A stretch of 64,000 nucleotides of DNA. Origin: Ornithinimicrobium pekingense DSM 21552. Lineage in GTDB: Bacteria > Actinomycetota > Actinomycetes > Actinomycetales > Dermatophilaceae. The position numbers were made by a program, and so were the translations under genes. Below the pieces are notes generated by a model. The model saw nothing but the letters and a program-made list of their open reading frames with translations, was not told where the DNA came from and made no database searches. The stretch lies in NCBI RefSeq assembly GCF_000421185.1, contig NZ_ATWJ01000007.1, forward strand, positions 434,001-498,000, in the 5' to 3' direction. Positions 7,459 through 16,541 of the stretch are shown here, one piece after another (positions within the stretch are counted from its first letter, which is position 1; every line of letters begins with the position of its first letter).

Positions 7459-8472
7459 ATGCAGCAGGACGGCGCGACGCTCGGTGGGCTCGGTGAGGAG
7501 GGGGTGCTGGGCGAGGTCCTCGACGCCTACGCGGACCTTCCGGCGCAGGACCTGCTGGTCGGGCCGGGCGACGACACCGGCCTGCTGGCGGTGCGCACGG
7601 GTGCCGTCCTGGCCACCACCGACACGGTGGTGCGCGACCGGGACTGGCGCGACGACTGGTCGACCGCCCAGGACGTCGGCATCAAGGTGGTGACCCAGAA
7701 CCTCGCCGACCTCGCGGCGATGGGCGGCCGGGGGACCGGTGTGCTGGTGGCCCTCGTCGCCCCCGACAGCCTGCCCCGGGCGTGGGTGCGTGGTCTGACG
7801 GAGGGGATCGCGCACGCGGCCGGCCGCGCGGGGGTGCCGGTCGTGGGAGGTGACCTGTCCTCGACCCCGGGGGACACCGTCATGGTCGCGGTCACGGCCC
7901 TCGGCGAGCTGGACGACGGGGTCGGCGCCCCGGTGCTGCGCTCCGGCGCCCGGCCGGGGGACCTGCTGGCGGTGTCCGGTCCGCTGGGTCGCTCCGGCGC
8001 CGGCCTGGAGCTGCTCTCGAGCGGCCGGTCGACCGCCCGGGACGAGCAGGAACGGGCGCTGCTCGATCATCATCGCCGGCCGCTGACCGACCTCGGACAG
8101 GGCCCGGCGGCCGCCCGGGCCGGGGCCACGTCGATGATCGACGTCTCGGACGGGCTCGTGCGGGACGGGGACCGGGTCGCCAGGGCCAGCGGCGTGCGTC
8201 TCGTGCTGGACGGGGCCGCGCTGGACCGGCTGGCGGCGGCGCTGGTGCCTGCCGTCGACCCGGAGGAGGCCCTGCGCCAGGTGCTCAGCGGGGGCGAGGA
8301 GCACGAGCTGCTCGCGACCTTCCCCGCCGGCGCGGACGTGCCGTCCGGCTGGACGGTGCTGGGGGAGGTGGTGGCCCTGGGCGCCGACGCGCCCGCCGAC
8401 CGCCCGGGCGTCTGGTGCCGCGAGGAGCGGCTGGACCCTGCCCACGGCGGTTGGGACCACTTCGGCGGCTGA
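7459..8472 (+). CDS. thiL: Thiamine-monophosphate kinase
   Basis: ATP-dependent kinase converting thiamine monophosphate to the cofactor thiamine diphosphate; cytosolic. 337 residues, a normal size for the AIR-synthase-like family. Metal/ATP-binding features are GPGDDTGLL near residue 36, TTDTVVRDRDW, QNLADLAAMG, VVGGDLSS and IDVSDGLVRD. ATG is preceded by GGAGGACA. No TPP riboswitch is visible in the 78 bases before it. Ends against rpmB on the other strand with a shared terminator. Confidence 0.93.
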   Translation: MQQDGATLGGLGEEGVLGEVLDAYADLPAQDLLVGPGDDTGLLAVRTGAVLATTDTVVRDRDWRDDWSTAQDVGIKVVTQNLADLAAMGGRGTGVLVALVAPDSLPRAWVRGLTEGIAHAAGRAGVPVVGGDLSSTPGDTVMVAVTALGELDDGVGAPVLRSGARPGDLLAVSGPLGRSGAGLELLSSGRSTARDEQERALLDHHRRPLTDLGQGPAAARAGATSMIDVSDGLVRDGDRVARASGVRLVLDGAALDRLAAALVPAVDPEEALRQVLSGGEEHELLATFPAGADVPSGWTVLGEVVALGADAPADRPGVWCREERLDPAHGGWDHFGG

Positions 8473-8518
8473 GGACCACCGCGCCCGCCGCCGACGTGAC
8501 GCCGCCCCGCACGCACAA

Positions 8519-8554
8519 GAGCCGACACGCACCCTCCGAGGATGCGGCCGGCTC
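8519..8554. terminator. Bidirectional hairpin between thiL and rpmB
   Basis: Nested inverted repeats. Outer arms are GAGCCG (8519-8524) and CGGCTC (8549-8554); inner arms are GCACCCTC (8529-8536) and GAGGATGC (8538-8545) with one mismatch. It lies between convergent genes and could stop transcription from both. Confidence 0.6.
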
Positions 8555-8589
8555 GCGTGCTCGACCGGGCCGACGGCCCGGGCGTCAGG

Positions 8590-8775
8590 TCAGCGGGTGA
8601 CCTTGCCTGCCTTGAGGCAGGAGGTGCAGACGTTGAGACGCTTCGGGGTCGCACCCACCATGGCGCGGACGCGCTGGATGTTGGGGTTCCAGCGGCGCTT
8701 CGTGCGGCGGTGGGAGTGCGAGATGCTGTGACCGAAGCTCGGTCCCTTGCCGCAGACGTCGCAAGTGGCAGCCAC
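8590..8775 (-). CDS. rpmB: 50S ribosomal protein L28 (zinc-binding form)
   Basis: 61-residue structural protein of the large ribosomal subunit. Starts (GTG) [16 protein letters not shown] and contains [14 protein letters not shown], the L28 signature. Two CxxC pairs, CDVC near the start and CTSC near residue 50, mark the zinc-binding C+ paralogue; many actinobacteria also carry a C- copy used in zinc limitation. Divergent from the DAK2 gene, an arrangement conserved in actinobacteria. Confidence 0.96.
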   Translation of the reverse strand: MAATCDVCGKGPSFGHSISHSHRRTKRRWNPNIQRVRAMVGATPKRLNVCTSCLKAGKVTR

Positions 8776-8995
8776 GGTGTTCTCCTGGGGTCGGTCTGGT
8801 GCGGTGGTCGTCGTGCCCGGGTCCGGCGGACGCTCGTCGCGAACCGGTCACCAGGCAACCTCGCTAGCGTAGCGGACCCCGCGCCGCGCTCCCAAATCAG
8901 CGCCGGCCGGCCACCACGGACGGACGGAGGGCCTCCGGCGCACCGGTCTGTGGACGTCCTGCCTGACCGGGGGCGGTGGAAGATAGGTTAGCCCC

Positions 8996-10771
8996 GTGTC
9001 CCGCCCAGCCCTCGACCTCGTCACCGCCCGCCGGTGGGCGGTGACGGCCAGGGTCATGCTCGCGGGGGCCCGGGAGCAGATCGACGCCCTCAACGTCTTC
9101 CCGGTGGCCGACGGCGACACCGGTACCAACATGTACCTGACGATGGACGGGGCCCTGGAGTTCGTCCGCGGCCAGTTCGAGCTCGGCGCGGGCACCGAGA
9201 GCCTGGACGAGGGGCTGGCGCTCATCGCGCGGGGCATGCTGCTGTCGGCCCGCGGCAACTCCGGCGTCATCCTCTCCCAGCTGACGCGCGGGCTGTCGGA
9301 CTCGGTCGGCCCGCAGGTCGCCGGCGCCGGGCCCGAGGAGCTCGCTGTCGCCTTCGAGACCGCGGCCCGCACGGCGTGGGACGCCATCGCGGCCCCCGTG
9401 GAGGGCACGATCCTGTCGGTGGCCCGGGCCGCGGCCGAGGGTGCCCGTGCCGCGGTGGAGCGCGGGCGGCCCCTCTACGGCGACGAGGAGGAGCTGGGGG
9501 CGCTGCACGTGGTGCGCGAGGCGCTGGAGGCGGCGCGTCAGGCGCTCGCGCACACCCCCGAGCAGCTGCCCGCGCTGCGCCACGCGGGCGTCGTGGACGC
9601 CGGGGGCGCGGGGCTGGTCCTCGTCATCGAGGCGCTCGAGGCGGTGCTGGAGGACCGGCCGCACCGCGCCGTCACCGAGCTGCCCGCCTGGTGGGAGCTG
9701 CCCGCCCGGCGGAGGGGCGGGGCCGCCCCGAGCACGTGCGCGGCGGGTGAGCCGGACGCCGGCGCCGGCAGCATCGAGGTGATGTACCTGCTCACCGACA
9801 GCGACGACGAGCGCGCCGGTCGGCTCCGGGCCCACCTGACCCGCCTGGGCACCTCGGTCGCCGTCGCGGGCGGCCCTGCGGACTACCGCGTCCACGTGCA
9901 CCTCGACGACCCGCGGCTCGCGGTGGAGGCCGGCACGATGGCCGGCGCCGTGCACGACGTCCGGCTGACCTCCCTCGCCGACGGTCGCGAGCTCGAGCCG
10001 CTCCCCGGCCCGGCCGCACCCGGCGAGCGGTCCACGGGGCAGGCAGCCGCCGCGGGACAGGGATATGCGGTGGCCTCCTGCGGGGGAGACGCGGCGGGCG
10101 GCCGCGACGCCCGGTTCGGCGTCGTGGCCTGCGGGCTGGGCAAGGGCGTCGAGGGGCTGCTGGCCGGTGCCGGGGCCCAGGTCGTGCCCTCCGGGCCGCG
10201 CCGGCGCGCCTCGGCCGGTCAGCTGCTGGCGGCCGTCTGGGCCTGCGACGCCTCCCGGGTCGTGCTCCTGCCCAACGACGGTGACACGGTCATGGTCGCG
10301 ATGGCCGCCGCCGAGGCGGCCGCCCGCGAGGGGGTCCGGGTCGACGTGGTGCCGAGCCGCACGCTCGTCCAGGGCCTGGCCGCGCTGGCCGTGCTCGATC
10401 TCGAGGGTGACCCTGACCGGGCGGTGGCCGCGATGACCGAGGCGGCGGAGGCCGTGCGGCCCGGCGCCGTCACCCGTGCCGAGCGCCCCGCCGAGACCGC
10501 GGCGGGTCCCGTCGCCCCGGGGCAGTGGATCGGCATCGTCGGCCAGGACGTGGTGGCCGTCGACGACGACCTCGACCCGGTCGCCGCGCGCGTGCTGGAC
10601 CTGCTGTGGCACGACGGAGCCGAGGTGCTGACGGTGCTGTCCGGGACCAGGGCCCAGGAGGGCGCCCTCGACGCGGTGCTCCAGGACCTGCTGTCGCGCC
10701 ACCCGGGGACCGAGGTGACGCGGATCGAGGGCGGTCAGCCGACCTACCCCTACCTGCTCGGGGTCGAGTGA
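8996..10771 (+). CDS. DAK2/DegV-type kinase (FakA/YloV-like)
   Basis: 591-residue protein of the YloV/FakA family. The N-terminal Dak2 (DhaL-like) ATP-binding domain carries the metal-binding NVFPVADGDTGTNMYLT (residues 35-51) and SARGNSGVILSQ. The C-terminal half is the FakA-type region (IEVMYLLTDSD, HVHLDDPRLAVEAG, VVLLPNDGDTVMVA). In Firmicutes FakA phosphorylates fatty acids held by a FakB protein; that role here is inference, since no fakB-like gene is in the window. GTG start with TAGGTT 6 bases before it and no ribosome-binding site suggests a leaderless message. The stop overlaps the recG ATG by one base. Confidence 0.85.
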   Translation: MSRPALDLVTARRWAVTARVMLAGAREQIDALNVFPVADGDTGTNMYLTMDGALEFVRGQFELGAGTESLDEGLALIARGMLLSARGNSGVILSQLTRGLSDSVGPQVAGAGPEELAVAFETAARTAWDAIAAPVEGTILSVARAAAEGARAAVERGRPLYGDEEELGALHVVREALEAARQALAHTPEQLPALRHAGVVDAGGAGLVLVIEALEAVLEDRPHRAVTELPAWWELPARRRGGAAPSTCAAGEPDAGAGSIEVMYLLTDSDDERAGRLRAHLTRLGTSVAVAGGPADYRVHVHLDDPRLAVEAGTMAGAVHDVRLTSLADGRELEPLPGPAAPGERSTGQAAAAGQGYAVASCGGDAAGGRDARFGVVACGLGKGVEGLLAGAGAQVVPSGPRRRASAGQLLAAVWACDASRVVLLPNDGDTVMVAMAAAEAAAREGVRVDVVPSRTLVQGLAALAVLDLEGDPDRAVAAMTEAAEAVRPGAVTRAERPAETAAGPVAPGQWIGIVGQDVVAVDDDLDPVAARVLDLLWHDGAEVLTVLSGTRAQEGALDAVLQDLLSRHPGTEVTRIEGGQPTYPYLLGVE

Positions 10772-13044
10772 TGGCCGTCGACCTGGACTCCCGGCTCCGC
10801 TCGATCGTCGGGGCCGGTGCCAAGAGGCTGGAGACCGCCCGTGGCTTCACGACCGTGCGGGACATGCTCGACTTCCTGCCGCGCACCTACCTCGACCCGG
10901 CCCGGCCGGCCGCCTTCCGCGACCTGCCGCACGGTGAGGACGTGGTCGTCGTCGGCACCGTGCGGTCGGCCACGACGCGGGCGATGAGGTCGCGCCGCGG
11001 TCGGATCCTCGTGGTCGACGTCGAGGACGAGGCCGGCGGCGGCACGCTGCAGCTGACCTTCTTCAAGCCCTTCGGCCACCAGGACCGGCTCGTGCCCGGG
11101 GCGCGGGTCGTCTGCTCGGGCCAGATCGGCACCTACGGGCACCAGCTGCAGCTGACCCATCCCGACTACGCGGTGCTCAACGACCCCTCGGGCTCTGCCT
11201 CCGGCGGCTGGCTGCTGGGCGGGCTGGTGCCCGTCTACCCGGCGACGCCCAAGCTCTCGCCCATCGTGCACGGCGACCTGCTCGACCTCGTCCTGCACGC
11301 GCTCGTGGAGCTGCCCGACCCGCTGCCCCAGGAGGTGCGTGAGGCGCACGGGCTGCCCGGCCTGCTCGAGGCCTACCGGATGGTCCACCGCCCGCAGTCG
11401 GAGGCGGAGCACCGGCGGGGTCGGTGGCGGCTGAAGTTCCAGGAGGCCTTCGTCATCCAGGCGGCGCTGGCCCGGGCGCGGCTGGCGAGCGACGCGGTGC
11501 CGGCGGTCCCGCGCGAGCCCGTGGAGGACGGGCTGGTCGACGCCCTCCTCGGACGGCTTCCGTTCGAGCTGACCGCCGGCCAGCAGACGGTCCTCGGAGA
11601 GCTGCGCACCGATCTCGCGCGGCCGGTGCCGATGCACCGGCTGCTGCAGGGCGAGGTCGGGTCCGGCAAGACCGTGCTGGCGCTGCTGGCGATGCTGGCG
11701 GCCGTGGACGGGGGCGCGCAGGCGGCGCTGCTCGCGCCGACGGAGGTGCTCGCCGCCCAGCACTACCGGGCCATCACGGCCATGCTCGGCCCCATCGCCG
11801 AGGGCGGCATGCTCGGTGGCATGGAGGGCGGCACCCGCGTGGCGCTGCTCACCGGCAGCCAGTCGGCGCCCGAGCGCCGGACCAACCTGCTCGCGGCGGC
11901 CTCCGGGGAGGCCGGTGTCGTCGTCGGGACGCACGCCCTCATCCAGGAGCACGTGCAGTTTGCCGAGCTCGGTCTCGTCGTCGTCGACGAGCAGCACCGG
12001 TTCGGGGTCGAGCAGCGTGACGCGCTCCGGGCCAAGGCGGGCATCGCCCCGCACGTCCTGGTGATGACCGCCACCCCGATCCCGCGCACGGTCGCGATGA
12101 CGGTCTACGGCGACATGACGACCTCGACCCTGCGCGAGCTGCCCCGCGGTCGTCAGCCGATCACCACCCATGTCGTGACGGGGGACCGTCCCGCCTGGCT
12201 GCAGCGCACCTGGGAGCGCGTCGCCGAGGAGGTCCGCGGCGGCGGCCAGGTGTATGTCGTGTGCCCCCGGATCGGGGAGGAGGACGACCCCGACCTGCCC
12301 GGCGGGGACACCACCGGCCCCGGCGGGCCCGTGCGCGGTGGCGCGGAGGCCGACCCGGGCCACGGGCCCGACGACGGTGGGCAGGACGATGGCGAGGAGC
12401 TGGCGGGGGCCGGGACGGACGGCGGCCCCCAGCTGCACGGGGTCCACCAGGTGACCCGCGCCCTGCGCTCGCTCCCGGCCACCCGGGACCTGCGGATCGA
12501 GACGCTGCACGGCCGGATGGGCGCGGAGGAGAAGGACTCGGTCATGCGCCGCTTCGCCTCCGGCGACGTCGACGTCCTCGTCGCCACGACCGTCATCGAG
12601 GTCGGGGTGGACGTGCCGGACGCCACGACCATGGTGGTGCTGGACGCCGACCGCTTCGGCATCTCCCAGCTGCACCAGCTGCGGGGACGGGTGGGGCGCG
12701 GCGGCCGGCCGGGCCTGTGCCTGCTCGTGACGCAGGGCGGGTCCGGCGACGAGGGCGCCGGGCAGCGCCTGGAGCAGGTGGCCTCGACCACCGACGGCTT
12801 CGAGCTGGCCCGGCTCGACCTGGAGACCCGCCGTGAGGGCGACGTGCTGGGCGCCAGCCAGAGCGGCGGCCGCAGCGGGCTGCGCCTGCTGCGGCTGGCC
12901 CGCGACGAGGACCTCATCGTCACCGCCCACGAGGCGGCGTGGGGGACCGTCGAGTCCGACCCCGACCTCGCCGCCTCCCCCGCGCTGCGCCGCGAGCTGG
13001 ACCTGCTCGACGCCGAGCGCGCCGCGTTCCTGGAGCGGGGGTGA
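10771..13044 (+). CDS. recG: ATP-dependent DNA helicase RecG
   Basis: Superfamily 2 helicase that remodels stalled forks and Holliday junctions. 757 residues. An N-terminal OB/wedge region (FLPRTYLDP, GTLQLTFFKPFG) is followed by Walker A GEVGSGKTVLALLAM near residue 295, DEQHRFG as motif II, MTATPIPRT as motif III, and a C-terminal helicase domain (TLHGRMGAEEKD, TTVIEVGVDVPDA, QLHQLRGRVGRG). Oddity: after CPRIGEEDD at about residue 500 there is an acidic, glycine-rich insertion of roughly 50 residues before HQVTRALRSLP. ATG overlaps the preceding TGA by one base (TGATG). Confidence 0.96.
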   Translation: MAVDLDSRLRSIVGAGAKRLETARGFTTVRDMLDFLPRTYLDPARPAAFRDLPHGEDVVVVGTVRSATTRAMRSRRGRILVVDVEDEAGGGTLQLTFFKPFGHQDRLVPGARVVCSGQIGTYGHQLQLTHPDYAVLNDPSGSASGGWLLGGLVPVYPATPKLSPIVHGDLLDLVLHALVELPDPLPQEVREAHGLPGLLEAYRMVHRPQSEAEHRRGRWRLKFQEAFVIQAALARARLASDAVPAVPREPVEDGLVDALLGRLPFELTAGQQTVLGELRTDLARPVPMHRLLQGEVGSGKTVLALLAMLAAVDGGAQAALLAPTEVLAAQHYRAITAMLGPIAEGGMLGGMEGGTRVALLTGSQSAPERRTNLLAAASGEAGVVVGTHALIQEHVQFAELGLVVVDEQHRFGVEQRDALRAKAGIAPHVLVMTATPIPRTVAMTVYGDMTTSTLRELPRGRQPITTHVVTGDRPAWLQRTWERVAEEVRGGGQVYVVCPRIGEEDDPDLPGGDTTGPGGPVRGGAEADPGHGPDDGGQDDGEELAGAGTDGGPQLHGVHQVTRALRSLPATRDLRIETLHGRMGAEEKDSVMRRFASGDVDVLVATTVIEVGVDVPDATTMVVLDADRFGISQLHQLRGRVGRGGRPGLCLLVTQGGSGDEGAGQRLEQVASTTDGFELARLDLETRREGDVLGASQSGGRSGLRLLRLARDEDLIVTAHEAAWGTVESDPDLAASPALRRELDLLDAERAAFLERG

Positions 13045-13051
13045 GCCGGGC

Positions 13052-13639
13052 GTGACCCGCATCATCGCCGGCCGCGCCGGGGGCAGGAGCATCGCCACCC
13101 CGCGGGGGTCGGGCACCCGGCCCACGACAGACCGCGTGCGCGAGGCGGTCTTCTCCCGGCTGCAGGCGCTCATCGACCTGGAGGGGGCCCGGGTGCTCGA
13201 CCTCTACGCGGGATCGGGCGCGCTGGGGCTCGAGGCGGTCTCCCGCGGGGCCGCCCACCTGCTGGCCGTCGAGAAGCACCGAGCGACCGCCGCGCTGGTG
13301 GAGCGCAACGCGCGCGACCTCGGCCTCGCCGACCGCGTCCGCGTCCGGGCCGCCTCGGTCACCACCGTCCTGCGCGAGGGGCCGGCCGGCGAGGACGACC
13401 GCTACCACGTGGTGCTGCTCGACCCTCCCTACCCCCTGTCCGAGCCCGACGTGGCCGAGGTGCTGGGCCTGCTGGTCACGCAGGGCTGGCTGGACCCCGA
13501 GGCGGTCCTGGTCGTCGAGCGCAGCTCGCGCTCGCCGGAGCCGACGTGGCCGTCCGGGCTGGCCCACCTGGGATCGCGCACCTACGGGGAGACGGCGGTG
13601 CACGTCGCCGAGGTGAGCCCGCCGCATACCGGGTCCTGA
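13052..13639 (+). CDS. rsmD: 16S rRNA (guanine(966)-N2)-methyltransferase
   Basis: SAM-dependent methyltransferase modifying G966 of 16S rRNA. 195 residues with N-terminal IIAGRAGGRSI and PTTDRVREAVFS, SAM-binding DLYAGSGALGLEAVSRGA near residue 50, and the base-methylating motif DPPYPL near 127. GTG start 7 bases after recG in the same direction, so likely an operon with recG and coaD. Confidence 0.94.
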   Translation: MTRIIAGRAGGRSIATPRGSGTRPTTDRVREAVFSRLQALIDLEGARVLDLYAGSGALGLEAVSRGAAHLLAVEKHRATAALVERNARDLGLADRVRVRAASVTTVLREGPAGEDDRYHVVLLDPPYPLSEPDVAEVLGLLVTQGWLDPEAVLVVERSSRSPEPTWPSGLAHLGSRTYGETAVHVAEVSPPHTGS

Positions 13640-13706
13640 GCCCGCGCCGCGTGCCCGGCGCCCCGTCCGACGTGCGGTGGCGTGACCGCGGTGCCACCAT
13701 CTGCCC

Positions 13707-14261
13707 ATGACCGACTACGTGATCCCCCGTCCCGTCTCCGGCGACGTCGTGGACCTCATCCTCGAGGACCACCGGCTCTTCGAGACCCTCATGCGCGAGA
13801 TGCGCGACAGCACCGCCGACCGGGAGGCGGCGCGCGAGGCGTTCGCGCACGTCCTGGTGGCCCACGGCGAGGCCGAGGAGCAGAACGTCTACCCGCGGCT
13901 GGAGAAGAAGACCGAGGACGTCGACGCCGAGGAGGTCCACCACGGCGAGGAGGAGCACGCGCAGATCAACGAGGCCCTGCTGGCGCTGCTCGAGTGCAGG
14001 GGCACCGACACCCAGAAGTTCGACGACGCGGTGGAGAAGATGAACGAGGTGCTCCAGCACCACCTCACCGAGGAGGAGCTGACCATCCTCAACCCCGCCC
14101 GCGAGGAGGTCGGGGACACGGAGCGGGCCACGCTGGGCGAGGCCTTCCTCGCCGCCCGCAGCGAGCATCTCGACGCCCGCGCCGGCTCGCTGGACAACGT
14201 GCGCCGCCTCGTCAAGGAGGCGCACGACGCCGGCCTGCTGCCGGCCGAGGAGGAGGAGTGA
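13707..14261 (+). CDS. Hemerythrin-like HHE domain protein
   Basis: 184-residue all-helical protein with the HHE cation-binding pattern. Candidate di-iron ligands are in LILEDHRLFE, AHGEAEEQNVYP, HHGEEEHAQINE and LQHHLTEEE. Such domains bind O2, NO or peroxide or sense them; no partner domain is fused here. It sits between rsmD and coaD, interrupting an otherwise conserved order, with a 67-base gap on the left and 34 on the right. Substrate and role are unknown. Confidence 0.87.
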   Translation: MTDYVIPRPVSGDVVDLILEDHRLFETLMREMRDSTADREAAREAFAHVLVAHGEAEEQNVYPRLEKKTEDVDAEEVHHGEEEHAQINEALLALLECRGTDTQKFDDAVEKMNEVLQHHLTEEELTILNPAREEVGDTERATLGEAFLAARSEHLDARAGSLDNVRRLVKEAHDAGLLPAEEEE

Positions 14262-14295
14262 GCCGGCCGGCACCGCGTCCCGAGGCTGCTCCGGT

Positions 14296-14784
14296 ATGAC
14301 GTCACCCACCCGCCGCTGCGTGTGCCCCGGGTCCTTCGACCCGGTCACCAACGGCCATCTCGACGTGATCGCCCGCGCGACGACGCTGTTCGAGGAGGTC
14401 GTCGTCGCGGTGCTGCACAACCCCGCCAAGCGAGGCACCTTCCCGGTGGAGCGCCGGCTCGCCATGGTCAGAGAGGCCCTGCCGGCCGGCGTGGCGGACC
14501 GGGTGCGGGTCGAGGCGTTCGCCGACCGGCTCCTGGTCGACGTCTGCCGCGACCTGGACGCCGGGGCGATCGTCAAGGGCCTGCGCGGCGGCACGGACTT
14601 CGCCTACGAGCTGCCGATGGCCCGCATGAACCGCCACCTCACCGGCGTCGAGACGGTGTTCCTGCCGGGCGACCCGTCCCTGGAGCACGTCTCCAGCTCG
14701 TTGGTCAAGGAGGTGCACCGCTACGGCGGGGACGTGACCGGGCTGGTGCCGCAGGGGGTGCTCGAGGCGCTGCGCGCCCTGTGA
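14296..14784 (+). CDS. coaD: Phosphopantetheine adenylyltransferase
   Basis: Cytosolic enzyme transferring AMP from ATP to 4'-phosphopantetheine in coenzyme A synthesis. 162 residues. Nucleotidyltransferase signature PGSFDPVTNGHLDVI with the TxGH-type motif near residue 20, KGLRGGTDFAYE in the substrate pocket, and the conserved end SSSLVKEVHRYGGDV. The ATG is part of GGTATGAC. About 165 bases separate it from the next gene, which has its own promoter. Confidence 0.96.
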   Translation: MTSPTRRCVCPGSFDPVTNGHLDVIARATTLFEEVVVAVLHNPAKRGTFPVERRLAMVREALPAGVADRVRVEAFADRLLVDVCRDLDAGAIVKGLRGGTDFAYELPMARMNRHLTGVETVFLPGDPSLEHVSSSLVKEVHRYGGDVTGLVPQGVLEALRAL

Positions 14785-14833
14785 GGTGTGCTGACGTGCC
14801 GCGCGTGGCGGCCACCTCCCCCTCACCCTCGGT

Positions 14834-14861
14834 TTGAGTCGGGGGTCACCGCTCGGATACT
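14834..14861 (+). promoter_or_regulatory. Promoter of the DUF177-rpmF-rnc-mutM operon
   Basis: TTGAGT at 14834-14839, 16-base spacer and GATACT at 14856-14861. This would give a leader of roughly 80 bases before the ATG at 14950. Confidence 0.6.
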
Positions 14862-14949
14862 CTGGTGCGTCGGTTTGTGTCCCTGCAGCGTCTCGCCACG
14901 GACACCGGCCGTCCCCACCGACGCGAGTGCAACGAGGATGAGAAGAACC

Positions 14950-15558
14950 ATGGCTGCTCACGAGCAGGAGAGCCCCTGGGTGGTCGACACCCGGGAGCTG
15001 ATCCGGCGACCGGGCTCCATGCGCGAGCTCACCCGCACCGTGACGGTGCCGGAGCGCATCGGCACCGACGTCATCGCCATCCAGCCCGGCCGCCCGGTCG
15101 AGCTGGACGTGCGGCTGGAGTCGGTCGTCGAGGGCGTGCTGGCGACGGGGACGGTGCAGGCTGCGGCGAGCGGGGTGTGCGTGCGGTGCCTGGAGGACGT
15201 CGAGGTCGACCTCGAGGTCGGCTTCCAGGAGCTGTTCGCCTACCCCGAGCGTGCGGCCCACCACTCCAAGGTGGCGGCGCCGGGCTCCCGCAAGGGCGGC
15301 AAGGACGCGGAGACCGACGAGGACGAGCAGCACGTGCTCGACGGCGACCTGATGGACCTCGAGGAGGTCGTGAGGGACGCCGTCGTCACCGCCCTGCCCT
15401 TCCAGCCGGTGTGCCGGGACGACTGTCCGGGTCTGTGCCCCGAGTGCGGGGCACGCCTGGAGGACGACCCGGACCACCACCACGACGTGATCGACCCCAG
15501 GTGGTCGGTGCTGAGCTCCCTGAGCGTGCCGACCGACGACGACGAGAAGAGGAACTGA
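14950..15558 (+). CDS. DUF177 (YceD) protein
   Basis: 202-residue protein of the YceD/DUF177 family, in bacteria almost always encoded just before rpmF and implicated in 23S rRNA or ribosome accumulation. Two likely metal-binding cysteine clusters are visible: CVRCLEDV near residue 77 and [13 protein letters not shown] near 155. The internal stretch of about 30 charged residues ([15 protein letters not shown]) looks like a flexible loop. Start ATG is chosen because a GAGAAGAA purine run lies just upstream. rpmF follows after one base. Confidence 0.88.
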   Translation: MAAHEQESPWVVDTRELIRRPGSMRELTRTVTVPERIGTDVIAIQPGRPVELDVRLESVVEGVLATGTVQAAASGVCVRCLEDVEVDLEVGFQELFAYPERAAHHSKVAAPGSRKGGKDAETDEDEQHVLDGDLMDLEEVVRDAVVTALPFQPVCRDDCPGLCPECGARLEDDPDHHHDVIDPRWSVLSSLSVPTDDDEKRN

Positions 15559-15559
15559 C

Positions 15560-15754
15560 GTGGCCGTCCCCAAGCGGAAGATGTCGCGCTCCAACACCCG
15601 CAGCCGCCGGGCCAACTGGAAGGCGGCGCCCATCGCGCTGTCGACCTGCCCGCAGTGCGGCTCGGTGCGCACCCCGCACCAGGCCTGCACCTCCTGCGGC
15701 ACCTACGCCGGCCGGCACTACGCCGCCGCCGAGCGCACCGAGCACCAGGACTGA
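15560..15754 (+). CDS. rpmF: 50S ribosomal protein L32
   Basis: 64-residue ribosomal protein. GTG start, then [20 protein letters not shown], the L32 signature, and a zinc-binding CPQC...CTSC pair. Begins one base after the DUF177 stop, the standard bacterial arrangement. Confidence 0.97.
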   Translation: MAVPKRKMSRSNTRSRRANWKAAPIALSTCPQCGSVRTPHQACTSCGTYAGRHYAAAERTEHQD

Positions 15755-15770
15755 GCGCGGCACCCGCAGC

Positions 15771-16541
15771 ATGCGTCCTGCCGCCGAGCTCAACGACTAC
15801 CTCGAGGGGGTCGTCGGGGCCCGTTGCGACGAGGCGCTGCTGCAGCGTGCCCTGACGCACCGGTCCTACTCCTACGAGAACGACGGGCTGCCGCACAACG
15901 AGCGGCTCGAGTTCCTGGGGGACGCGGTCCTGGGGATCGTCGTCACCGACACCCTCTACCGCGAGCACCCGGACCTGCCGGAGGGCAAGCTCGCCAAGCT
16001 GCGTGCCGCCGTCGTCAACTCCAGGGCGCTGGCCGAGGTCGCCCGGGTCATCGACCTGGGCGACTTCGTGCTGCTCGGCAAGGGTGAGGAGTCGACCGGC
16101 GGCCGGGACAAGGCCTCCATCCTCGCGGACACGACCGAGGCCGTCATCGGGTGCGTCTACCTCTCCTCCGGGATGGGGTCGGCCGACACCTTCGTGCACC
16201 ACCTGCTCGACCCGCTGCTGCGACGCAGCGCCGCCCTCGGGGCGGCCCTGGACTGGAAGACCAGCCTGCAGGAGGTCGCGGCCACCGGTGAGCTCGGCTC
16301 GCCGCACTACGACGTCGTCTCCGAGGGGCCGGACCACGACAAGACGTTCACGGCCAACGTCCTCATCGACGGCCGCACGATGGGCACGGGCGTGGGCCGC
16401 TCCAAGAAGGGCGCCGAGCAGCGCGCCGCCGAGGACGCCTGGCGCGCCCTGACCGAGCGCGCCGCCAGGGTCGCCGAGGTGGAGCCGACCGCGGAGGCGC
16501 GGGCGGGGGCCTCCGCCGACACCACGGCCGCAGGTGCCTGA
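15771..16541 (+). CDS. rnc: Ribonuclease III
   Basis: Double-stranded RNA endonuclease that processes rRNA precursors. 256 residues. RNase III signature [12 protein letters not shown] near residue 43 with the catalytic acidic residues, second acidic site [12 protein letters not shown] near 122, then a dsRNA-binding domain ([12 protein letters not shown] to [16 protein letters not shown]). The last about 25 residues are a loose Ala/Glu tail. ATG 16 bases after rpmF. The 3' end overlaps mutM by 8 bases. Confidence 0.97.
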   Translation: MRPAAELNDYLEGVVGARCDEALLQRALTHRSYSYENDGLPHNERLEFLGDAVLGIVVTDTLYREHPDLPEGKLAKLRAAVVNSRALAEVARVIDLGDFVLLGKGEESTGGRDKASILADTTEAVIGCVYLSSGMGSADTFVHHLLDPLLRRSAALGAALDWKTSLQEVAATGELGSPHYDVVSEGPDHDKTFTANVLIDGRTMGTGVGRSKKGAEQRAAEDAWRALTERAARVAEVEPTAEARAGASADTTAAGA

